Below are positions 47,480 to 61,453 of a DNA stretch of 64,000 bases, one piece after another. The notes beneath the pieces are model-generated. The model saw only the letters and a program-made list of their open reading frames with translations. It had not been told where the DNA came from and did no database searches. Source of the stretch: Pseudomonas sp. PIC25 (GTDB lineage Bacteria > Pseudomonadota > Gammaproteobacteria > Pseudomonadales > Pseudomonadaceae); contig NZ_MUJY01000057.1 in NCBI RefSeq assembly GCF_002286785.1, positions 16,937 to 80,936 on the forward strand. The letters are read 5' to 3'. The translations under genes were made by a program, and so were the position numbers. The number at the start of each line of letters is the position of its first letter. Positions within the stretch are counted from its first letter, which is position 1.

Positions 47480-49747
47480 ATGTTGAACCGTGAGCTCGAA
47501 GTCACCCTCAATCTTGCCTTCAAGGAGGCTCGCTCCAAGCGCCATGAATTCATGACGGTTGAGCATCTCCTGCTGGCCCTGCTGGACAACGAGGCCGCTG
47601 CAACTGTTCTGCGCGCCTGCGGGTCCAATCTGGAGAAGCTGCGGCGCGATTTGCAGGAGTTCATCGATTCCACCACGCCGTTGATTCCGCAGCACGACGA
47701 GGATCGCGAGACCCAGCCGACCTTGGGTTTCCAGCGGGTTCTGCAGCGGGCGGTCTTCCACGTGCAGAGTTCCGGTAAGCGCGAGGTAACTGGTGCCAAC
47801 GTGCTGGTGGCGATTTTCAGCGAGCAGGAGAGCCAGGCGGTCTTCCTGCTCAAGCAGCAGAGTGTGGCCCGCATCGATGTCGTCAACTACATCGCTCACG
47901 GTATTTCCAAGGTGCCAGGCCATAACGAGCAACCCGACAATGAGGATATGCAGGACGAAGAGGGTGGCGAAGCCTCCTCTGCCGGCCATCCTCTGGATGC
48001 TTACGCCAGTAACCTGAACGAGTTGGCCAGGCAGGGGCGCATCGATCCACTGGTCGGGCGTGAGTCCGAGGTGGAGCGTGTCGCGCAGATTCTGGCGCGT
48101 CGTCGCAAGAACAATCCGCTGCTGGTCGGCGAGGCCGGGGTCGGTAAAACAGCCATTGCTGAAGGACTCGCCAAGCGGATCGTCGATGGTCAGGTGCCTG
48201 ACCTGCTGTCCGATAGCGTGGTTTATTCGCTCGACCTCGGTGCTCTATTGGCGGGAACTAAATACCGCGGCGACTTCGAGAAACGCTTCAAGGCGCTGCT
48301 CAACGAGCTGCGCAAACGGCCTCATGCGATTCTCTTCATCGACGAAATCCACACCATCATCGGTGCCGGTGCGGCCTCGGGTGGAGTGATGGATGCGTCG
48401 AACCTGCTCAAGCCGCTGCTTTCCTCCGGCGAGATCCGCTGCATCGGCTCGACCACCTTCCAGGAATTCCGCGGCATCTTCGAGAAGGATCGCGCCCTGG
48501 CTCGACGCTTCCAGAAGGTTGACGTGACCGAGCCGTCGGTCGATGACACCTATGGAATCCTCAAAGGGCTGAAAGCCCGCTTCGAGCAGCATCATCACAT
48601 CGAGTACAGCGACGAGGCGTTGCGTGCGGCTGCTGAGCTGGCTGCCCGTTACATCAATGATCGCCACATGCCGGACAAGGCGATCGATGTGATCGACGAG
48701 GCTGGTGCCTATCAGCGCCTGCAGCCTGAAGACAAGCGCCTGAAGCGCATCGAGGTGGCCCAGGTCGAGGATATTGTGGCGAAGATTGCCCGAATTCCCC
48801 CGAAACACGTCAACAGCTCGGACAAAGAGCTGCTGCGTAACCTAGAGCGCGACCTGAAGCTGACGGTATTCGGCCAGGATGCGGCTATCGATTCGCTGGC
48901 CACGGCCATCAAGCTGTCTCGCGCTGGCCTCAAGGCACCGGACAAACCTGTGGGCTCCTTCCTCTTCGCCGGTCCGACCGGTGTCGGTAAGACGGAGGCG
49001 GCACGGCAACTCGCCAAGGCGCTGGGGATCGAATTGATCCGCTTCGATATGTCCGAGTATATGGAGCGGCATACGGTGTCTCGTCTGATCGGGGCTCCGC
49101 CCGGGTACGTAGGGTTCGACCAAGGTGGCCTGCTGACCGAGGCGATCACCAAGATGCCGCACTGCGTGCTGCTACTGGACGAGATCGAGAAGGCACACCC
49201 GGAAGTCTTCAACCTGCTATTGCAAGTGATGGACCATGGCACCCTGACCGATAACAACGGGCGCAAGGCGGACTTCCGCAACGTCATCCTGATCATGACC
49301 ACCAATGCCGGGGCGGAGACGGCTGCGCGGGCGTCCATCGGTTTCACTCAGCAGGATCACTCCTCGGATGCGATGGAGGTGATCAAGAAGAGCTTCACGC
49401 CGGAATTCCGCAACCGCCTGGATACCATCATCCAGTTCGGCCGATTGGGCCACGAAGTGATCAAGAGCATTGTCGACAAGTTCCTCACCGAGCTGCAGGC
49501 GCAGCTGGAGGATAAGCGCGTACAGCTTGACGTCACCGATGCGGCGCGCGGCTGGCTGGCGGAGCGGGGTTACGATGTGCAGATGGGCGCTCGCCCGATG
49601 GCTCGCCTGATCCAAGACAAGATCAAACGCCCGCTGGCCGAAGAAATCCTGTTCGGCGAATTGGCCGAGCATGGTGGCATCGTGCACATCGATATCAAGG
49701 ATGGCGAGCTGAGCTTCGACTACGAAACGACCGCCGAACTGGCTTAA
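47480..49747 (+). CDS. clpA: ATP-dependent Clp protease ATP-binding subunit ClpA
   Basis: 755 aa AAA+ unfoldase. The N domain (about 1-145) binds ClpS. AAA1 has Walker A GEAGVGKT near residue 217, and AAA2 has GPTGVGKT near 498. The SIGF loop (residues in ASIGFTQQD) docks onto ClpP. The ATG at 47480 is preceded by GAGGTGAAGCT. A bidirectional terminator follows. Confidence 0.97.
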   Translation: MLNRELEVTLNLAFKEARSKRHEFMTVEHLLLALLDNEAAATVLRACGSNLEKLRRDLQEFIDSTTPLIPQHDEDRETQPTLGFQRVLQRAVFHVQSSGKREVTGANVLVAIFSEQESQAVFLLKQQSVARIDVVNYIAHGISKVPGHNEQPDNEDMQDEEGGEASSAGHPLDAYASNLNELARQGRIDPLVGRESEVERVAQILARRRKNNPLLVGEAGVGKTAIAEGLAKRIVDGQVPDLLSDSVVYSLDLGALLAGTKYRGDFEKRFKALLNELRKRPHAILFIDEIHTIIGAGAASGGVMDASNLLKPLLSSGEIRCIGSTTFQEFRGIFEKDRALARRFQKVDVTEPSVDDTYGILKGLKARFEQHHHIEYSDEALRAAAELAARYINDRHMPDKAIDVIDEAGAYQRLQPEDKRLKRIEVAQVEDIVAKIARIPPKHVNSSDKELLRNLERDLKLTVFGQDAAIDSLATAIKLSRAGLKAPDKPVGSFLFAGPTGVGKTEAARQLAKALGIELIRFDMSEYMERHTVSRLIGAPPGYVGFDQGGLLTEAITKMPHCVLLLDEIEKAHPEVFNLLLQVMDHGTLTDNNGRKADFRNVILIMTTNAGAETAARASIGFTQQDHSSDAMEVIKKSFTPEFRNRLDTIIQFGRLGHEVIKSIVDKFLTELQAQLEDKRVQLDVTDAARGWLAERGYDVQMGARPMARLIQDKIKRPLAEEILFGELAEHGGIVHIDIKDGELSFDYETTAELA

Positions 49748-49770
49748 TTCACTCAGGCAGGTGGCAAAAC

Positions 49771-49799
49771 GAAAACGCCCGGCAATGCCGGGCGTTTTC
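49771..49799. terminator. Bidirectional terminator between clpA and infA
   Basis: GAAAACGCCCGGC-aat-GCCGGGCGTTTTC, a perfect 13-bp stem with A/T runs on both sides, between convergent genes. Confidence 0.9.
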
Positions 49800-49811
49800 C
49801 ATTCGACTCGC

Positions 49812-50030
49812 TTAGCGGGCGCGATAGGTAATGCGGCCCTTGCTCAGGTCATAGGGCGTCAGTTCGACGCGGACCTTGTCGCCAGTAAGGATGCGAATGT
49901 AGTTCTTGCGCATTTTGCCGGAGATATGCGCGGTAACGACGTGCCCGTTTTCCAACTCCACACGGAACATGGTGTTGGGCAGGGTGTCGACGACAGTGCC
50001 TTCCATTTCGAAGCTGTCTTCTTTCGACAT
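49812..50030 (-). CDS. infA: Translation initiation factor IF-1
   Basis: 72 aa S1/OB-fold protein, starting [20 protein letters not shown] and ending [10 protein letters not shown], a full-length IF-1. It binds the 30S A site with IF-2 and IF-3. The start at 50030 is family-standard. It lies between clpA and bpt, the usual Pseudomonas position. Confidence 0.98.
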
Positions 50031-50131
50031 GCAGTAAAGCCCTCGGTCTCGAATGAATGGCCCGGTGCGAACTGGCCCCAGGCGAAAGCGGCGTGCATTG
50101 TGCCCGAAAACCTGTCTTGCCGCCAAGGGCT

Positions 50132-50839
50132 TCAGGTCAGAGTGACCCAGCGTTGGTTGACGAACAGTTCGATCGGGCGGTACTGGGTCTTGTAATTCAT
50201 CTTGCGGCAATTCTTGATCCAGTACCCGAGATAGACCGCGTGAAGGCCGAGTCGTGCAGTCTCGCCGATCTGCCAGAGGATGGCGTAACGACCCAGGCTG
50301 CGACGCTCTTCGTCCGGATCGTAAAAGGTGTAGACAGCAGATAATCCGTTAGGCAGAACGTCCGTCACCGCAACGGCGACCAGGCGCCCGGCCAGTCGGA
50401 ACTCGTAGAAACGGGCGAAAGGGAGGTCACGGACGAGGAAAGTGGCGAACTGGTCGCGGCTGGGTGGATACATGTCTCCATCGGCATGGCGTTGCTCGAT
50501 GTAGCGCACATAGAGGGCATAGAACTCTTCATTGAAATTGGGGCGTACCGGGCGAACCTGCAAATCCATGTTGCGCTTGAGAATGCGCCGCTGCTGACGA
50601 TTGGGGACGAACTTGTCGACAGGAATGCGCGCGGGTACGCAAGCCGTGCAGCGCTGACAGTGGGGGCGGTAGAGATGGTCGCCGCTACGCCGGAAACCCA
50701 TTTCCGAAAGTTCGGCATAGACGTCTACATCCATCGGCTGGCTTGGGTCGAGGAACAAAGTCGTGGCCTGTTCTTCGGGCAGGTAGCTGCATGGATGGGG
50801 CTGAGTGGCGTAGAACTTGAGGCGAGCCAGCTCGGTCAT
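50132..50839 (-). CDS. bpt: Aspartate/glutamate leucyltransferase
   Basis: 235 aa. It adds Leu from Leu-tRNA to N-terminal Asp/Glu (Bpt; annotated as arginyl-tRNA transferase in older records). The conserved Cys-rich start [11 protein letters not shown] and [16 protein letters not shown] are seen, with GCN5-like C-terminal fold YRPIELFVN. Its product is an N-terminal Leu degron recognised by ClpS, encoded 3 kb away. The ATG at 50839 is chosen over an upstream TTG. It lies 54 bp downstream of aat, in the same orientation. Confidence 0.95.
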
Positions 50840-50893
50840 GGTCAACCCTCGGGGAAACCCTAGAGCAAGTGTATGTCAGGCGTTGGGATGCGC

Positions 50894-51643
50894 CTACCAC
50901 TCCGAGGTTGGTGGTGTGTTTTTTTGACTGACTGTACTGGTATTCGTTGCGCCGGCTTCCAGTGAGACAGTCCAGTCTGCTGCGCTGGGTCGATCCAGAT
51001 GGTACCTTAGATAGCAGGCGAACTCGGTCCGAGAGATAGGGCGGGCGCCAAAGCTTTGCAGGTGTTGGGTCGGCATCTGGCAATCGATCAGGACGAACCT
51101 CCAGTGCTTCAGGTGCGCCACCAACGTGGCGAAACCGACCTTCGAGGCGTTGTCCGCTCGGCTGAACATGGATTCGCCGAAAAATAGCTGCCCCATGGCT
51201 AGCCCGTAAAGCCCGCCGACCAGCTGGTCGCCCTGCCAGACTTCGACCGAATGGGCGATGCCGCGTTGGTGCAGGGCCAGGTAGGCATTCTGCATTGCTT
51301 CGGTAATCCAGGTGCCGTCGGCATAGTCCCGGGGGGCTGCGCACGCACGGGTAACGGCAGCGAAGTCCCAATCGAAAGTCACCCGATAGCGACCCTGGCG
51401 CATGCATTTTGCCAGGCTACGGGAAAGATGGAATTCGTCGGGAAACAGAACCGTTCTCGGGTCGGGTGACCACCAGAGGATGGGCTGGCCGTCCTGGTAC
51501 CAGGGGAAGCAGCCATGGCGGTAGGCCTGGATCAAGCGCTCAGCGGAAAGATCGCCGCCGGCAGCGAGCAATCCGTTGGGTTCGCGCAAGGCCCGTTCCA
51601 AGGGTGGAAAGATCAGGTCGTCGCGTTTCAGCCAGGTAAGCAT
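50894..51643 (-). CDS. aat: Leucyl/phenylalanyl-tRNA protein transferase
   Basis: 249 aa. It adds Leu/Phe to N-terminal Lys/Arg. The core starts [16 protein letters not shown], with [20 protein letters not shown] and [19 protein letters not shown] as family signatures. About 20 residues ([18 protein letters not shown]) extend beyond the usual C-terminus and look unstructured; usual length is near 226-230 aa. It is probably co-transcribed with bpt downstream. Confidence 0.96.
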   Translation of the reverse strand: MLTWLKRDDLIFPPLERALREPNGLLAAGGDLSAERLIQAYRHGCFPWYQDGQPILWWSPDPRTVLFPDEFHLSRSLAKCMRQGRYRVTFDWDFAAVTRACAAPRDYADGTWITEAMQNAYLALHQRGIAHSVEVWQGDQLVGGLYGLAMGQLFFGESMFSRADNASKVGFATLVAHLKHWRFVLIDCQMPTQHLQSFGARPISRTEFACYLRYHLDRPSAADWTVSLEAGATNTSTVSQKNTPPTSEW

Positions 51644-51679
51644 GGAGGGGGAGGGCGGGCGAGAACGCCCGCCTGATCG

Positions 51680-52636
<957 letters not shown>

Positions 52637-52849
52637 TCATAAGCCTTTGTCACAAAAGAAAATGCGTGCTCCAATTGAGCCGCCCGGACGATGCTGCCGG
52701 CTATGCTACACCGAAGCAGGAGAGGGCGGCAAAACGCGCCGGCAGGGTCTGGTCCGGCGTGGCATCGGGCGAGCAAACCCGTACAATAGGGGCGTTTTTC
52801 GCCGTCCACTCAGTGTTGGGAGCGCCAAAAGCGCAGGAAAAGACGCGTT

Positions 52850-55258
52850 TTGAAGAATACCACTACCACCGCCCAAGCCCCCGTCTGGCGTCAGCAACTG
52901 CACTACCGTCTGAAGGAAGGTGCGCTGATCGCCCTGGGAGCTCTTTGTCTGTACCTCTGGATGGCCCTGCTGACCTACGACCCGGCCGACCCCGGCTGGA
53001 CGCATACCAGCCGCGTCGAGCAGGTGCAGAATGCGGCCGGCCGTGCGGGCGCCTGGTTTGCCGACATTCTGTTCATGGCGTTGGGCTATTTCGCTTACCT
53101 GTTTCCGCTGTTGCTGGCCATCAAAACCTGGCAGGTATTCCGCAGCCGGCATCAACCCTGGCAGTGGAGCGGCTGGCTTTTCTCCTGGCGGCTGATTGGC
53201 CTGGTTTTCCTCGTGCTGTCGGGCGCCGGGCTGGCCTATATCCATTTCCATTCCGGTTCCAACATGCCAGCGTCGGCCGGCGGAGCGCTTGGGGAAAGCC
53301 TGGGTCAGCTTGCCATCAACGCCCTCAATGTTCAGGGCAGCACATTGCTGTTCATTGCGTTGTTCCTGTTCGGGCTGACAGTGTTCAGTGACCTGTCCTG
53401 GTTCAAGGTCATGGACGTGACCGGCAAGATCACGCTGGATCTCTTCGAACTGATCCACAATGCCATCAATCGCTGGTGGAGTGCCCGCGTCGAGCGCAAG
53501 CAACTGGTGGCTCAGTTGCGCGAGGTGGATGACCGGGTCAACACCGTGGCCGCACCGGTGCTTCCGGATCGCCGGGAGCAGGCCAAGGTCAAGGAGCGCC
53601 TGATCGAGCGCGAAGAAGCGTTGACCAAGCACATGAGCGAGCGGGAAAGCCGACCCGCGCCGATCATCGCGCCGACGCCACCACCCAAGGCAGCGGAGCC
53701 CAGCAAGCGCGTACTCAAGGAAAAACAGGCCCCGCTGTTCGTCGACACCGCCGTGGAAGGCACGTTGCCGCCGATCTCCATTCTCGACATGGCGGAGAAG
53801 AAGCCGAAGAAGTACTCCCCCGAATCGCTGGAGGCGATGTCGCGGCTGCTGGAGATCAAACTCAAGGAGTTCGGCGTCGAGGTGAAGGTGGAGTCTGTCC
53901 ATCCGGGGCCGGTGATCACCCGCTTTGAAATCCAGCCGGCAGCCGGGGTGAAGGTCAGCCGGATTTCCAACCTGGCCAAGGACCTGGCGCGCTCGCTGGC
54001 AGTGATCAGCGTGCGCGTCGTCGAGGTCATACCGGGCAAGACCACGGTGGGTATCGAGATACCCAACGAAGACCGCCAGATCGTTCGTTTCTCCGAAGTG
54101 CTTTCGTCGCCCGAGTACGACGATGCCAAGTCGCCGGTCACGTTGGCGCTTGGGCATGACATTGGCGGCAAGCCGATCATTACCGACCTGGCGAAGATGC
54201 CGCACCTGCTGGTCGCCGGTACCACCGGTTCCGGTAAGTCAGTGGGTGTGAACGCCATGATTCTGTCGATCCTGTTCAAGTCCACACCGGAGCAGGCGCG
54301 GCTGATCATGATCGACCCGAAAATGCTGGAGCTGTCCATCTACGAAGGAATTCCGCACCTGCTCTGTCCGGTGGTTACCGACATGAAGGAGGCGGCGAAT
54401 GCCTTGCGTTGGAGCGTCGCAGAGATGGAGCGCCGCTACAAACTGATGGCGGCGATGGGGGTGCGGAATCTCGCCGGCTTCAACCGCAAGGTGAAGGATG
54501 CCGAGGAAGCCGGTACGCCGCTGACCGATCCGCTCTACCGCCGCGAAAGCATGGATGACGAGGCTCCGCTGCTGAAGACCCTGCCGACGATCGTGGTGAT
54601 CGTCGACGAGTTCGCCGACATGATGATGATCGTCGGCAAGAAGGTCGAAGAGCTGATCGCGCGCATTGCGCAAAAGGCCCGTGCGGCGGGTATTCACCTG
54701 ATTCTGGCGACCCAGCGTCCGTCCGTGGACGTGATCACCGGCCTGATCAAGGCCAACATTCCGACGCGGATGGCCTTCCAGGTATCCAGCAAGATCGACT
54801 CCCGCACCATTCTCGACCAGGGTGGCGCCGAGCAGTTGCTGGGCCACGGTGACATGCTCTATTTGCCGCCGGGTACCGGTTTGCCGATCCGCGTCCATGG
54901 CGCCTTCGTCTCCGATGACGAGGTGCATCGCGTTGTCGAGGCCTGGAAGATGCGGGGGGCGCCGGATTACATCGAAGATATTCTTGCCGGTGTGGAGGAA
55001 GGCGGCTCGTCCGGTGGGTTCGATGGCGGAGGCGGCGAAGGCGGAGAGGGGAGCGAAGAGGACCCGCTGTACGACGAGGCCGTGCGCTTCGTTACCGAGA
55101 GCCGCCGCGCTTCGATTTCTGCGGTCCAGCGCAAGCTCAAGATTGGCTATAACCGCGCCGCCCGCATGATCGAGGCCATGGAGATGGCCGGTGTGGTGAC
55201 GGCGATGAATACCAACGGCAGCCGCGAAGTGATAGCGCCGGGGCCGGTACGCGACTAA
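52850..55258 (+). CDS. ftsK: DNA translocase FtsK
   Basis: 802 aa. Four N-terminal membrane helices (about 20-190) are followed by a short linker, the alpha/beta motor (Walker A GTTGSGKS near residue 457; [11 protein letters not shown]alker B) and a C-terminal gamma winged helix (about 735-800, [17 protein letters not shown]). FtsK coordinates dif recombination with septation. The start is TTG at 52850, preceded by GCAGGAAAAGACGCG. No in-frame ATG lies close enough to give the family-standard N-terminus ([15 protein letters not shown]...). Confidence 0.96.
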   Translation: MKNTTTTAQAPVWRQQLHYRLKEGALIALGALCLYLWMALLTYDPADPGWTHTSRVEQVQNAAGRAGAWFADILFMALGYFAYLFPLLLAIKTWQVFRSRHQPWQWSGWLFSWRLIGLVFLVLSGAGLAYIHFHSGSNMPASAGGALGESLGQLAINALNVQGSTLLFIALFLFGLTVFSDLSWFKVMDVTGKITLDLFELIHNAINRWWSARVERKQLVAQLREVDDRVNTVAAPVLPDRREQAKVKERLIEREEALTKHMSERESRPAPIIAPTPPPKAAEPSKRVLKEKQAPLFVDTAVEGTLPPISILDMAEKKPKKYSPESLEAMSRLLEIKLKEFGVEVKVESVHPGPVITRFEIQPAAGVKVSRISNLAKDLARSLAVISVRVVEVIPGKTTVGIEIPNEDRQIVRFSEVLSSPEYDDAKSPVTLALGHDIGGKPIITDLAKMPHLLVAGTTGSGKSVGVNAMILSILFKSTPEQARLIMIDPKMLELSIYEGIPHLLCPVVTDMKEAANALRWSVAEMERRYKLMAAMGVRNLAGFNRKVKDAEEAGTPLTDPLYRRESMDDEAPLLKTLPTIVVIVDEFADMMMIVGKKVEELIARIAQKARAAGIHLILATQRPSVDVITGLIKANIPTRMAFQVSSKIDSRTILDQGGAEQLLGHGDMLYLPPGTGLPIRVHGAFVSDDEVHRVVEAWKMRGAPDYIEDILAGVEEGGSSGGFDGGGGEGGEGSEEDPLYDEAVRFVTESRRASISAVQRKLKIGYNRAARMIEAMEMAGVVTAMNTNGSREVIAPGPVRD

Positions 55259-55278
55259 TCGAATCAATGAGGACTTTC

Positions 55279-55902
55279 ATGCGCCTGATCCGCATGTTGC
55301 TGTTGGCAGCCCTGAGTTTTGCCATTGTTCCCGCCCATGCCGAAGACCAGGCGGTCAAGCGCCTGACTCAGTTGCTGAGCCAGGCCCAGACCCTGACGGG
55401 CCGATTCTCCCAACTGACGCTGGATGGCAGTGGTACCCAGTTGCAGGAGACGGCCGGCGAACTGGCGCTCAAGCGGCCAGGACTGTTCCGTTGGCATACG
55501 GACGCGCCGATGGAGCAGTTGCTGGTATCCAATGGCGAAAAAGTCTGGCTCTATGACCCGGATCTGGAGCAGGTCACTATCCAGACACTCGACCAACGTC
55601 TGACCCACACACCGGCTCTGCTGCTCTCCGGCGACGTTTCGAAGATCAGTGAAAACTTCGAAATCACCCACAAGGAAGGCGGTGATGTGGTCGACTTCAT
55701 TCTCAAGCCGAAGGCCAAGGACAGCCTGTTCGACAGCCTGCGCCTGTCCTTCCGTAATGGCGTGGTCAACGACATGCAACTGATCGACAGCGTCGGGCAG
55801 CGCACCAATATCCTGTTTCTCGGGGTGAAGATGAACGAACCGCTGGACTCCAAACAGTTCAGTTTCGATATCCCGGAAGGCGCCGACGTCATTCAGGAAT
55901 GA
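55279..55902 (+). CDS. lolA: Outer-membrane lipoprotein carrier LolA
   Basis: 207 aa periplasmic chaperone moving lipoproteins from LolCDE to LolB. A signal peptide ([17 protein letters not shown]) is cleaved near residue 21, then the LolA fold with [12 protein letters not shown] and [10 protein letters not shown]. The start at 55279 has GAGG seven bases upstream; an ATG 12 bp earlier has none. It is 20 bp after ftsK and joined to rarA. Confidence 0.95.
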   Translation: MRLIRMLLLAALSFAIVPAHAEDQAVKRLTQLLSQAQTLTGRFSQLTLDGSGTQLQETAGELALKRPGLFRWHTDAPMEQLLVSNGEKVWLYDPDLEQVTIQTLDQRLTHTPALLLSGDVSKISENFEITHKEGGDVVDFILKPKAKDSLFDSLRLSFRNGVVNDMQLIDSVGQRTNILFLGVKMNEPLDSKQFSFDIPEGADVIQE

Positions 55903-55904
55903 GC

Positions 55905-57230
55905 ATGGACCTGTTCCGCTCCGAACCCGTTGCCCAACCTTTGGCCGCGCGCTTGCGCCCAGCCAATCTGGACGAGTACGTCGGGCAGGAACACTTGTTG
56001 GCTCGGGGCAAGCCGTTGCGCGAGGCCCTGGAGCAGGGGGCGCTTCACTCGATGATCTTTTGGGGGCCGCCCGGCGTCGGCAAGACCACCCTGGCGCGTC
56101 TGCTCGCACAAGTTTCCGATGCGCATTTCGAGACGATTTCCGCTGTTCTTTCCGGTGTGAAGGAAATCCGCCAGGCAGTCGAGGTGGCCAAGCAGCAGGC
56201 CGCCCAGTATGGCCGGCGGACCATTCTCTTCGTGGACGAAGTGCACCGTTTCAACAAGTCTCAGCAGGACGCCTTCCTGCCCTACGTCGAAGATGGGACT
56301 CTGATTTTCATTGGTGCCACGACAGAAAACCCCTCGTTCGAACTGAACAACGCCTTGCTGTCGCGAGCCCGGGTCTACGTGCTGAAGAGCCTGGACGAAA
56401 CCGCTTTGCTCAAGCTGGTCCAGCGCGCGTTGGGCGAGGACAAGGGGCTGGGTAAACGCCGCCTGCAGCTCCCGGAGGACAGTTTCAAGATCCTCATGGC
56501 TGCCGCCGATGGCGATGGCCGTCGCTTGTTGAACTTCCTGGAAAACGCCGCCGATCTGGTCGAGGACGGCGGCTCGATCGAGGTGGAGCTGCTACAAAAT
56601 CTGCTGGGCGACAGCCGGCGTCGTTTCGATAAGGGCGGCGAGGCGTTCTACGACCAGATTTCCGCGCTGCACAAATCGGTCCGGGGTTCCAATCCGGATG
56701 CGGCACTCTACTGGTTCGCCCGGATGCTGGATGGCGGTTGCGATCCGCTCTATATCGCTCGCCGCGTCGTGCGCATGGCCAGTGAAGACATCGGCAATGC
56801 CGATCCGCGGGCGCTGAGCCTTTGCCTGGCGGCCTGGGATGTACAGGAGCGTCTCGGTAGCCCCGAGGGCGAGCTCGCGGTAGCCCAGGCAATCGTCTAC
56901 CTGGCCTGCGCGCCGAAGAGCAATGCGGTCTATACGGCTTTCAAGGCGGCCATGCGCGATGCTGCGGAAAACGGTTCGCAGGAGGTGCCCCTGCACCTGC
57001 GGAACGCACCGACCAAGTTGATGAAACAACTGGGTTATGGCGACGAGTACCGCTATGCCCACGACGAGCCGGATGCCTATGCCGCCGGTGAAGACTACTT
57101 CCCGGAAGCACTGGAACCGCGCCATTACTACCAACCGGTTCCGCGCGGCCTGGAATCGAAAATCCGCGACAAGCTGGACCATCTCTCAGCCCTTGACCGT
57201 GCCAGTCCGCGGCAACGGAGAAAGCCATGA
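55905..57230 (+). CDS. rarA: Replication-associated recombination protein RarA (MgsA)
   Basis: 441 aa AAA+ ATPase of the RarA/WRNIP1 family, active at stalled replication forks. It starts [19 protein letters not shown]; Walker A is GPPGVGKT near residue 54, Walker [16 protein letters not shown], and a C-terminal tetramerisation domain follows ([22 protein letters not shown]). The ATG at 55905 has AGGA seven bases upstream; an ATG at 55899 overlapping the lolA stop is an alternative. Confidence 0.95.
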   Translation: MDLFRSEPVAQPLAARLRPANLDEYVGQEHLLARGKPLREALEQGALHSMIFWGPPGVGKTTLARLLAQVSDAHFETISAVLSGVKEIRQAVEVAKQQAAQYGRRTILFVDEVHRFNKSQQDAFLPYVEDGTLIFIGATTENPSFELNNALLSRARVYVLKSLDETALLKLVQRALGEDKGLGKRRLQLPEDSFKILMAAADGDGRRLLNFLENAADLVEDGGSIEVELLQNLLGDSRRRFDKGGEAFYDQISALHKSVRGSNPDAALYWFARMLDGGCDPLYIARRVVRMASEDIGNADPRALSLCLAAWDVQERLGSPEGELAVAQAIVYLACAPKSNAVYTAFKAAMRDAAENGSQEVPLHLRNAPTKLMKQLGYGDEYRYAHDEPDAYAAGEDYFPEALEPRHYYQPVPRGLESKIRDKLDHLSALDRASPRQRRKP

Positions 57231-57601
57231 TTCGCCTGATCCTGGCCGTAGCTGCTGGCGGCATCGCGGGTACCCTGTTGCGCTTCGCTGTCGCAAGTTG
57301 GGTGACGGCTCATTTGCCGAAGTATTTCCCTATCGCGACGCTGACGGTGAATCTGGTCGGCTGCATGCTGATCGGTTATTTGTATGGCCTGTTTCTAGGT
57401 CGTCCGGGGCTGCCGGTCGAAGTCCGTAGCGGTTTGCTGCTCGGATTTCTCGGTGCCTTGACGACCTTTTCCTCCTTTTCCCTGGATACGCTGCGCCTGC
57501 TGGAAAATGGCGAGCTGTCGATCGCGTTGGGCTATGTGGCCATCAGCGTCGTCGGCGGCCTGCTCGCAACCTGGGCCGGGCTGTCCCTGACCAAGCTCTG
57601 A
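57227..57601 (+). CDS. crcB: Fluoride efflux channel CrcB/Fluc
   Basis: 124 aa with four helices. Motifs: [27 protein letters not shown] with the pore Asn, and [16 protein letters not shown], the Phe-box region that conducts fluoride. It forms a dual-topology dimer in the inner membrane. The start overlaps rarA by 4 bp, so no fluoride riboswitch can lie directly upstream. Confidence 0.95.
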   Translation: MIRLILAVAAGGIAGTLLRFAVASWVTAHLPKYFPIATLTVNLVGCMLIGYLYGLFLGRPGLPVEVRSGLLLGFLGALTTFSSFSLDTLRLLENGELSIALGYVAISVVGGLLATWAGLSLTKL

Positions 57602-57604
57602 TAG

Positions 57605-58900
<1,296 letters not shown>

Positions 58901-58967
58901 GTAAATCACGCCTCTTCGTCGAGAGAGTAGAGCCGCAAGCGGCTCGATATTCATCAAGGGCAGCGCT

Positions 58968-60362
58968 ATGGATTACCTCCCGCTTTTTCACAACCTGCAG
59001 AAACGTCAGGTTCTCGTGGTGGGTGGCGGCGAGGTGGCATTGCGCAAAGCCCGCTTGCTGGCGTCCGCCGGCGCGGTGCTGCGTGTTGTGGCACCGCTGA
59101 TAGAGCCTCAATTGATCGAATTGGTGGAGCGGGCGGCTGGACAAAGTGTCGTGCGCGGCTATCTGGACAGCGACCTGGATGGCTGTGTGCTGGCCGTTGC
59201 GGCCACCGATGACGAAACCTTGAACGCCCGGGTTTCTCAGGACGCACACGCCAAGGGGGTTCCTGTCAATGTCGTCGATGCGCCGGCGCTGTGCAGCGTG
59301 ATCTTTCCCGCCATCGTCGATCGTTCGCCCTTGCTCGTTGCGGTATCCAGCGGCGGTGATGCTCCCGTGCTCGCCCGTCTGATTCGTGCACGCATCGAAA
59401 CTTGGATTCCGGCCGCCTATGGCCGGCTGGCCGGTTTGGCGAAGAAATTTCGTAGTCAGGTGAAGAAGCGGCTTCCCGACGTACAGCAGCGCCGGGTGTT
59501 CTGGGAAGACGTCTTTCAGGGCGGCATCGCCGAGCGGGTGTTTGCCGGGCAGGAAGGCGAAGCCGAACGCTTGTTGGAAGAGAAGCTTGCCGGTGCGGAG
59601 GTGCAGGCGCTGGGCGAGGTCTACCTGGTTGGAGCCGGCCCGGGTGATCCCGATCTGTTGACATTCCGAGCGTTGCGTCTGATGCAGCAGGCGGATGTCG
59701 TGCTTTATGACCGTCTGGTGGCGCCCGCCATTATCGAACTCTGCCGGCGTGACGCCGAGCGAATCTATGTCGGTAAGCAGCGCGCCGATCATGCGCTTCC
59801 CCAGGAGCAGATCAATCAGCAACTGGTCAGCTTGGCCCGGCAAGGGAAGCGTGTGTTGCGTCTGAAGGGCGGCGACCCGTTCATTTTCGGTCGTGGCGGG
59901 GAAGAGATCGAAGAGTTGGCGGCCAACGGTATTCCGTTCCAGGTCGTGCCTGGTATCACGGCTGCCAGCGGCTGTGCCGCTTACGCCGGTATCCCCCTGA
60001 CTCACCGCGACTATGCCCAGTCGGTACGCTTCGTTACGGGGCACCTGAAAGATGGCAGTTGCGATCTCCCTTGGAGCGACCTGACCGCGCCAGGGCAGAC
60101 CCTGGTGTTTTACATGGGGCTGGTTGGCCTACCCTTGATCTTCGAGCAACTGATTCGTCATGGTCGCGCTGCGGATACGCCCGCAGCGTTGGTCCAACAA
60201 GGCACCACCCCTGGCCAACGGGTCTTCACCGGGACTCTGGCCGATCTGCCCCGGCAAGTGGCCGAGCATGAAGTTCATGCTCCCACGCTGGTTATCGTTG
60301 GCGAGGTAGTGCGCCTGCGCGACAAATTGGCCTGGTTCGAAGGCGGTCAGCCGCAGAACTAG
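58968..60362 (+). CDS. cysG: Siroheme synthase (trifunctional CysG)
   Basis: 464 aa. Residues about 1-205 are the precorrin-2 dehydrogenase/sirohydrochlorin ferrochelatase (CysG-B), with NAD site [13 protein letters not shown] and Ser-rich [15 protein letters not shown]. Residues about 215-460 are uroporphyrinogen III methyltransferase ([42 protein letters not shown]). Siroheme serves sulfite and nitrite reductases. A small GAGCCGC-aa-GCGGCTC hairpin at 58930-58945 lies in the serS-cysG gap. The 3' end overlaps the convergent yqjG-like gene by 4 bp. Confidence 0.96.
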   Translation: MDYLPLFHNLQKRQVLVVGGGEVALRKARLLASAGAVLRVVAPLIEPQLIELVERAAGQSVVRGYLDSDLDGCVLAVAATDDETLNARVSQDAHAKGVPVNVVDAPALCSVIFPAIVDRSPLLVAVSSGGDAPVLARLIRARIETWIPAAYGRLAGLAKKFRSQVKKRLPDVQQRRVFWEDVFQGGIAERVFAGQEGEAERLLEEKLAGAEVQALGEVYLVGAGPGDPDLLTFRALRLMQQADVVLYDRLVAPAIIELCRRDAERIYVGKQRADHALPQEQINQQLVSLARQGKRVLRLKGGDPFIFGRGGEEIEELAANGIPFQVVPGITAASGCAAYAGIPLTHRDYAQSVRFVTGHLKDGSCDLPWSDLTAPGQTLVFYMGLVGLPLIFEQLIRHGRAADTPAALVQQGTTPGQRVFTGTLADLPRQVAEHEVHAPTLVIVGEVVRLRDKLAWFEGGQPQN

Positions 60363-61363
60363 TCGGAACGTTGCCAGATACCATGTCCCGGCAGCCGCTC
60401 GCGATCGTGCGGGCGGTCGAGAGCGCGCTCCGGTCCTTTTGGCACGATTCCATTCGGGTTGATGGTCTTGTGGCTGCAATAGTAGTGGTGCTGGATATGC
60501 TCGAAGTTCACCGTGTCGGCGACGCCGGGCCATTGATACAGCTCGCGTAGCCAGTTGGACAGGTTGGGGTAATCCTCGATGCGCCGCAGATTGCACTTGA
60601 AATGGCCGAAGTAGACCGCATCGAAACGGATCAGCGTGGTGAACAGGCGCCAATCGGCTTCGGTCAGGTATTCACCGGCCAGGTATCGGTGCGTGCCGAG
60701 GTGTTCGTCTAAACGGTCCAGTTCGGCGAATAGTGTGTCGAAGGCCTGTTCGTAGGCGTCCTGGCTGGTCGCGAATCCAGCCCGGTAGACGCCGTTGTTC
60801 ACTGCGGGATAGATGCGCTGGTTCAGTTGCTCGATGGCCTCGCGCAGGGGGCGTGGATAGAAGTCCAGGCGTGAGCCGGTGAGTGCATCGAATGCCGAAT
60901 TGAACATGCGGATGATTTCGGCCGACTCGTTGCTGACGATGCGCCGACGTTGTTTATCCCACAGCAGGGGTACGGTTACGCGCCCGGTGTAGTGAGGGTC
61001 GTCCTGTCTGTAGCGTTGGTACAGGTAATCCAGGTCATCCAGCGCATCACCGGTCGAATCTGTGGCGGAATCGAACGTCCAGCCGTTCTCGCCCATCAGC
61101 CAACCGACCACCGAGACGTCGATGAGCGTCTCCAGGCCCTTGAGCTTGCGAAAGATCAGGGTGCGGTGGGCCCAGGGGCAGGCGAGGGAGACGTATAGGT
61201 GATAGCGACCACTCTCCGCAGGAAAGCCGCCTTCACCGCTGGGGCCGGCGCTACCGTCGGGAGTGATCCAATTGCGGCGCTGTGCTTGTTCACGCTGGAA
61301 TTGCCCGTCTTTGCCCGTCTTGTACCATTGGTCATGCCACTGACCATCGATCAGTAATCCCAT
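60359..61363 (-). CDS. yqjG: Glutathionyl-hydroquinone reductase (omega/xi-class GST)
   Basis: 334 aa, the Xi-class GST family (YqjG, PcpF). A thioredoxin-like N-terminal domain carries the catalytic Cys62 in LACPWAHRT, and an all-helical C-terminal domain follows (about 170-310, [15 protein letters not shown]). It reduces glutathionyl-hydroquinones to free hydroquinones. Cytoplasmic. It is convergent with cysG; no partner gene is adjacent. Confidence 0.93.
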   Translation of the reverse strand: MGLLIDGQWHDQWYKTGKDGQFQREQAQRRNWITPDGSAGPSGEGGFPAESGRYHLYVSLACPWAHRTLIFRKLKGLETLIDVSVVGWLMGENGWTFDSATDSTGDALDDLDYLYQRYRQDDPHYTGRVTVPLLWDKQRRRIVSNESAEIIRMFNSAFDALTGSRLDFYPRPLREAIEQLNQRIYPAVNNGVYRAGFATSQDAYEQAFDTLFAELDRLDEHLGTHRYLAGEYLTEADWRLFTTLIRFDAVYFGHFKCNLRRIEDYPNLSNWLRELYQWPGVADTVNFEHIQHHYYCSHKTINPNGIVPKGPERALDRPHDRERLPGHGIWQRSD

Positions 61364-61453
61364 CGTGTCCTCCCAGAAGGCTCTCTATGTGAGAGGTCAG
61401 TCTAGTCACGAAGGTTTGAACGAAAAGCGCAAAGAGCGGGCGTTAACTATCGA

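Noticed and set aside
57100..57227. Fluoride riboswitch before crcB.
   Set aside because: crcB starts inside the rarA coding end, so there is no non-coding leader to hold one.
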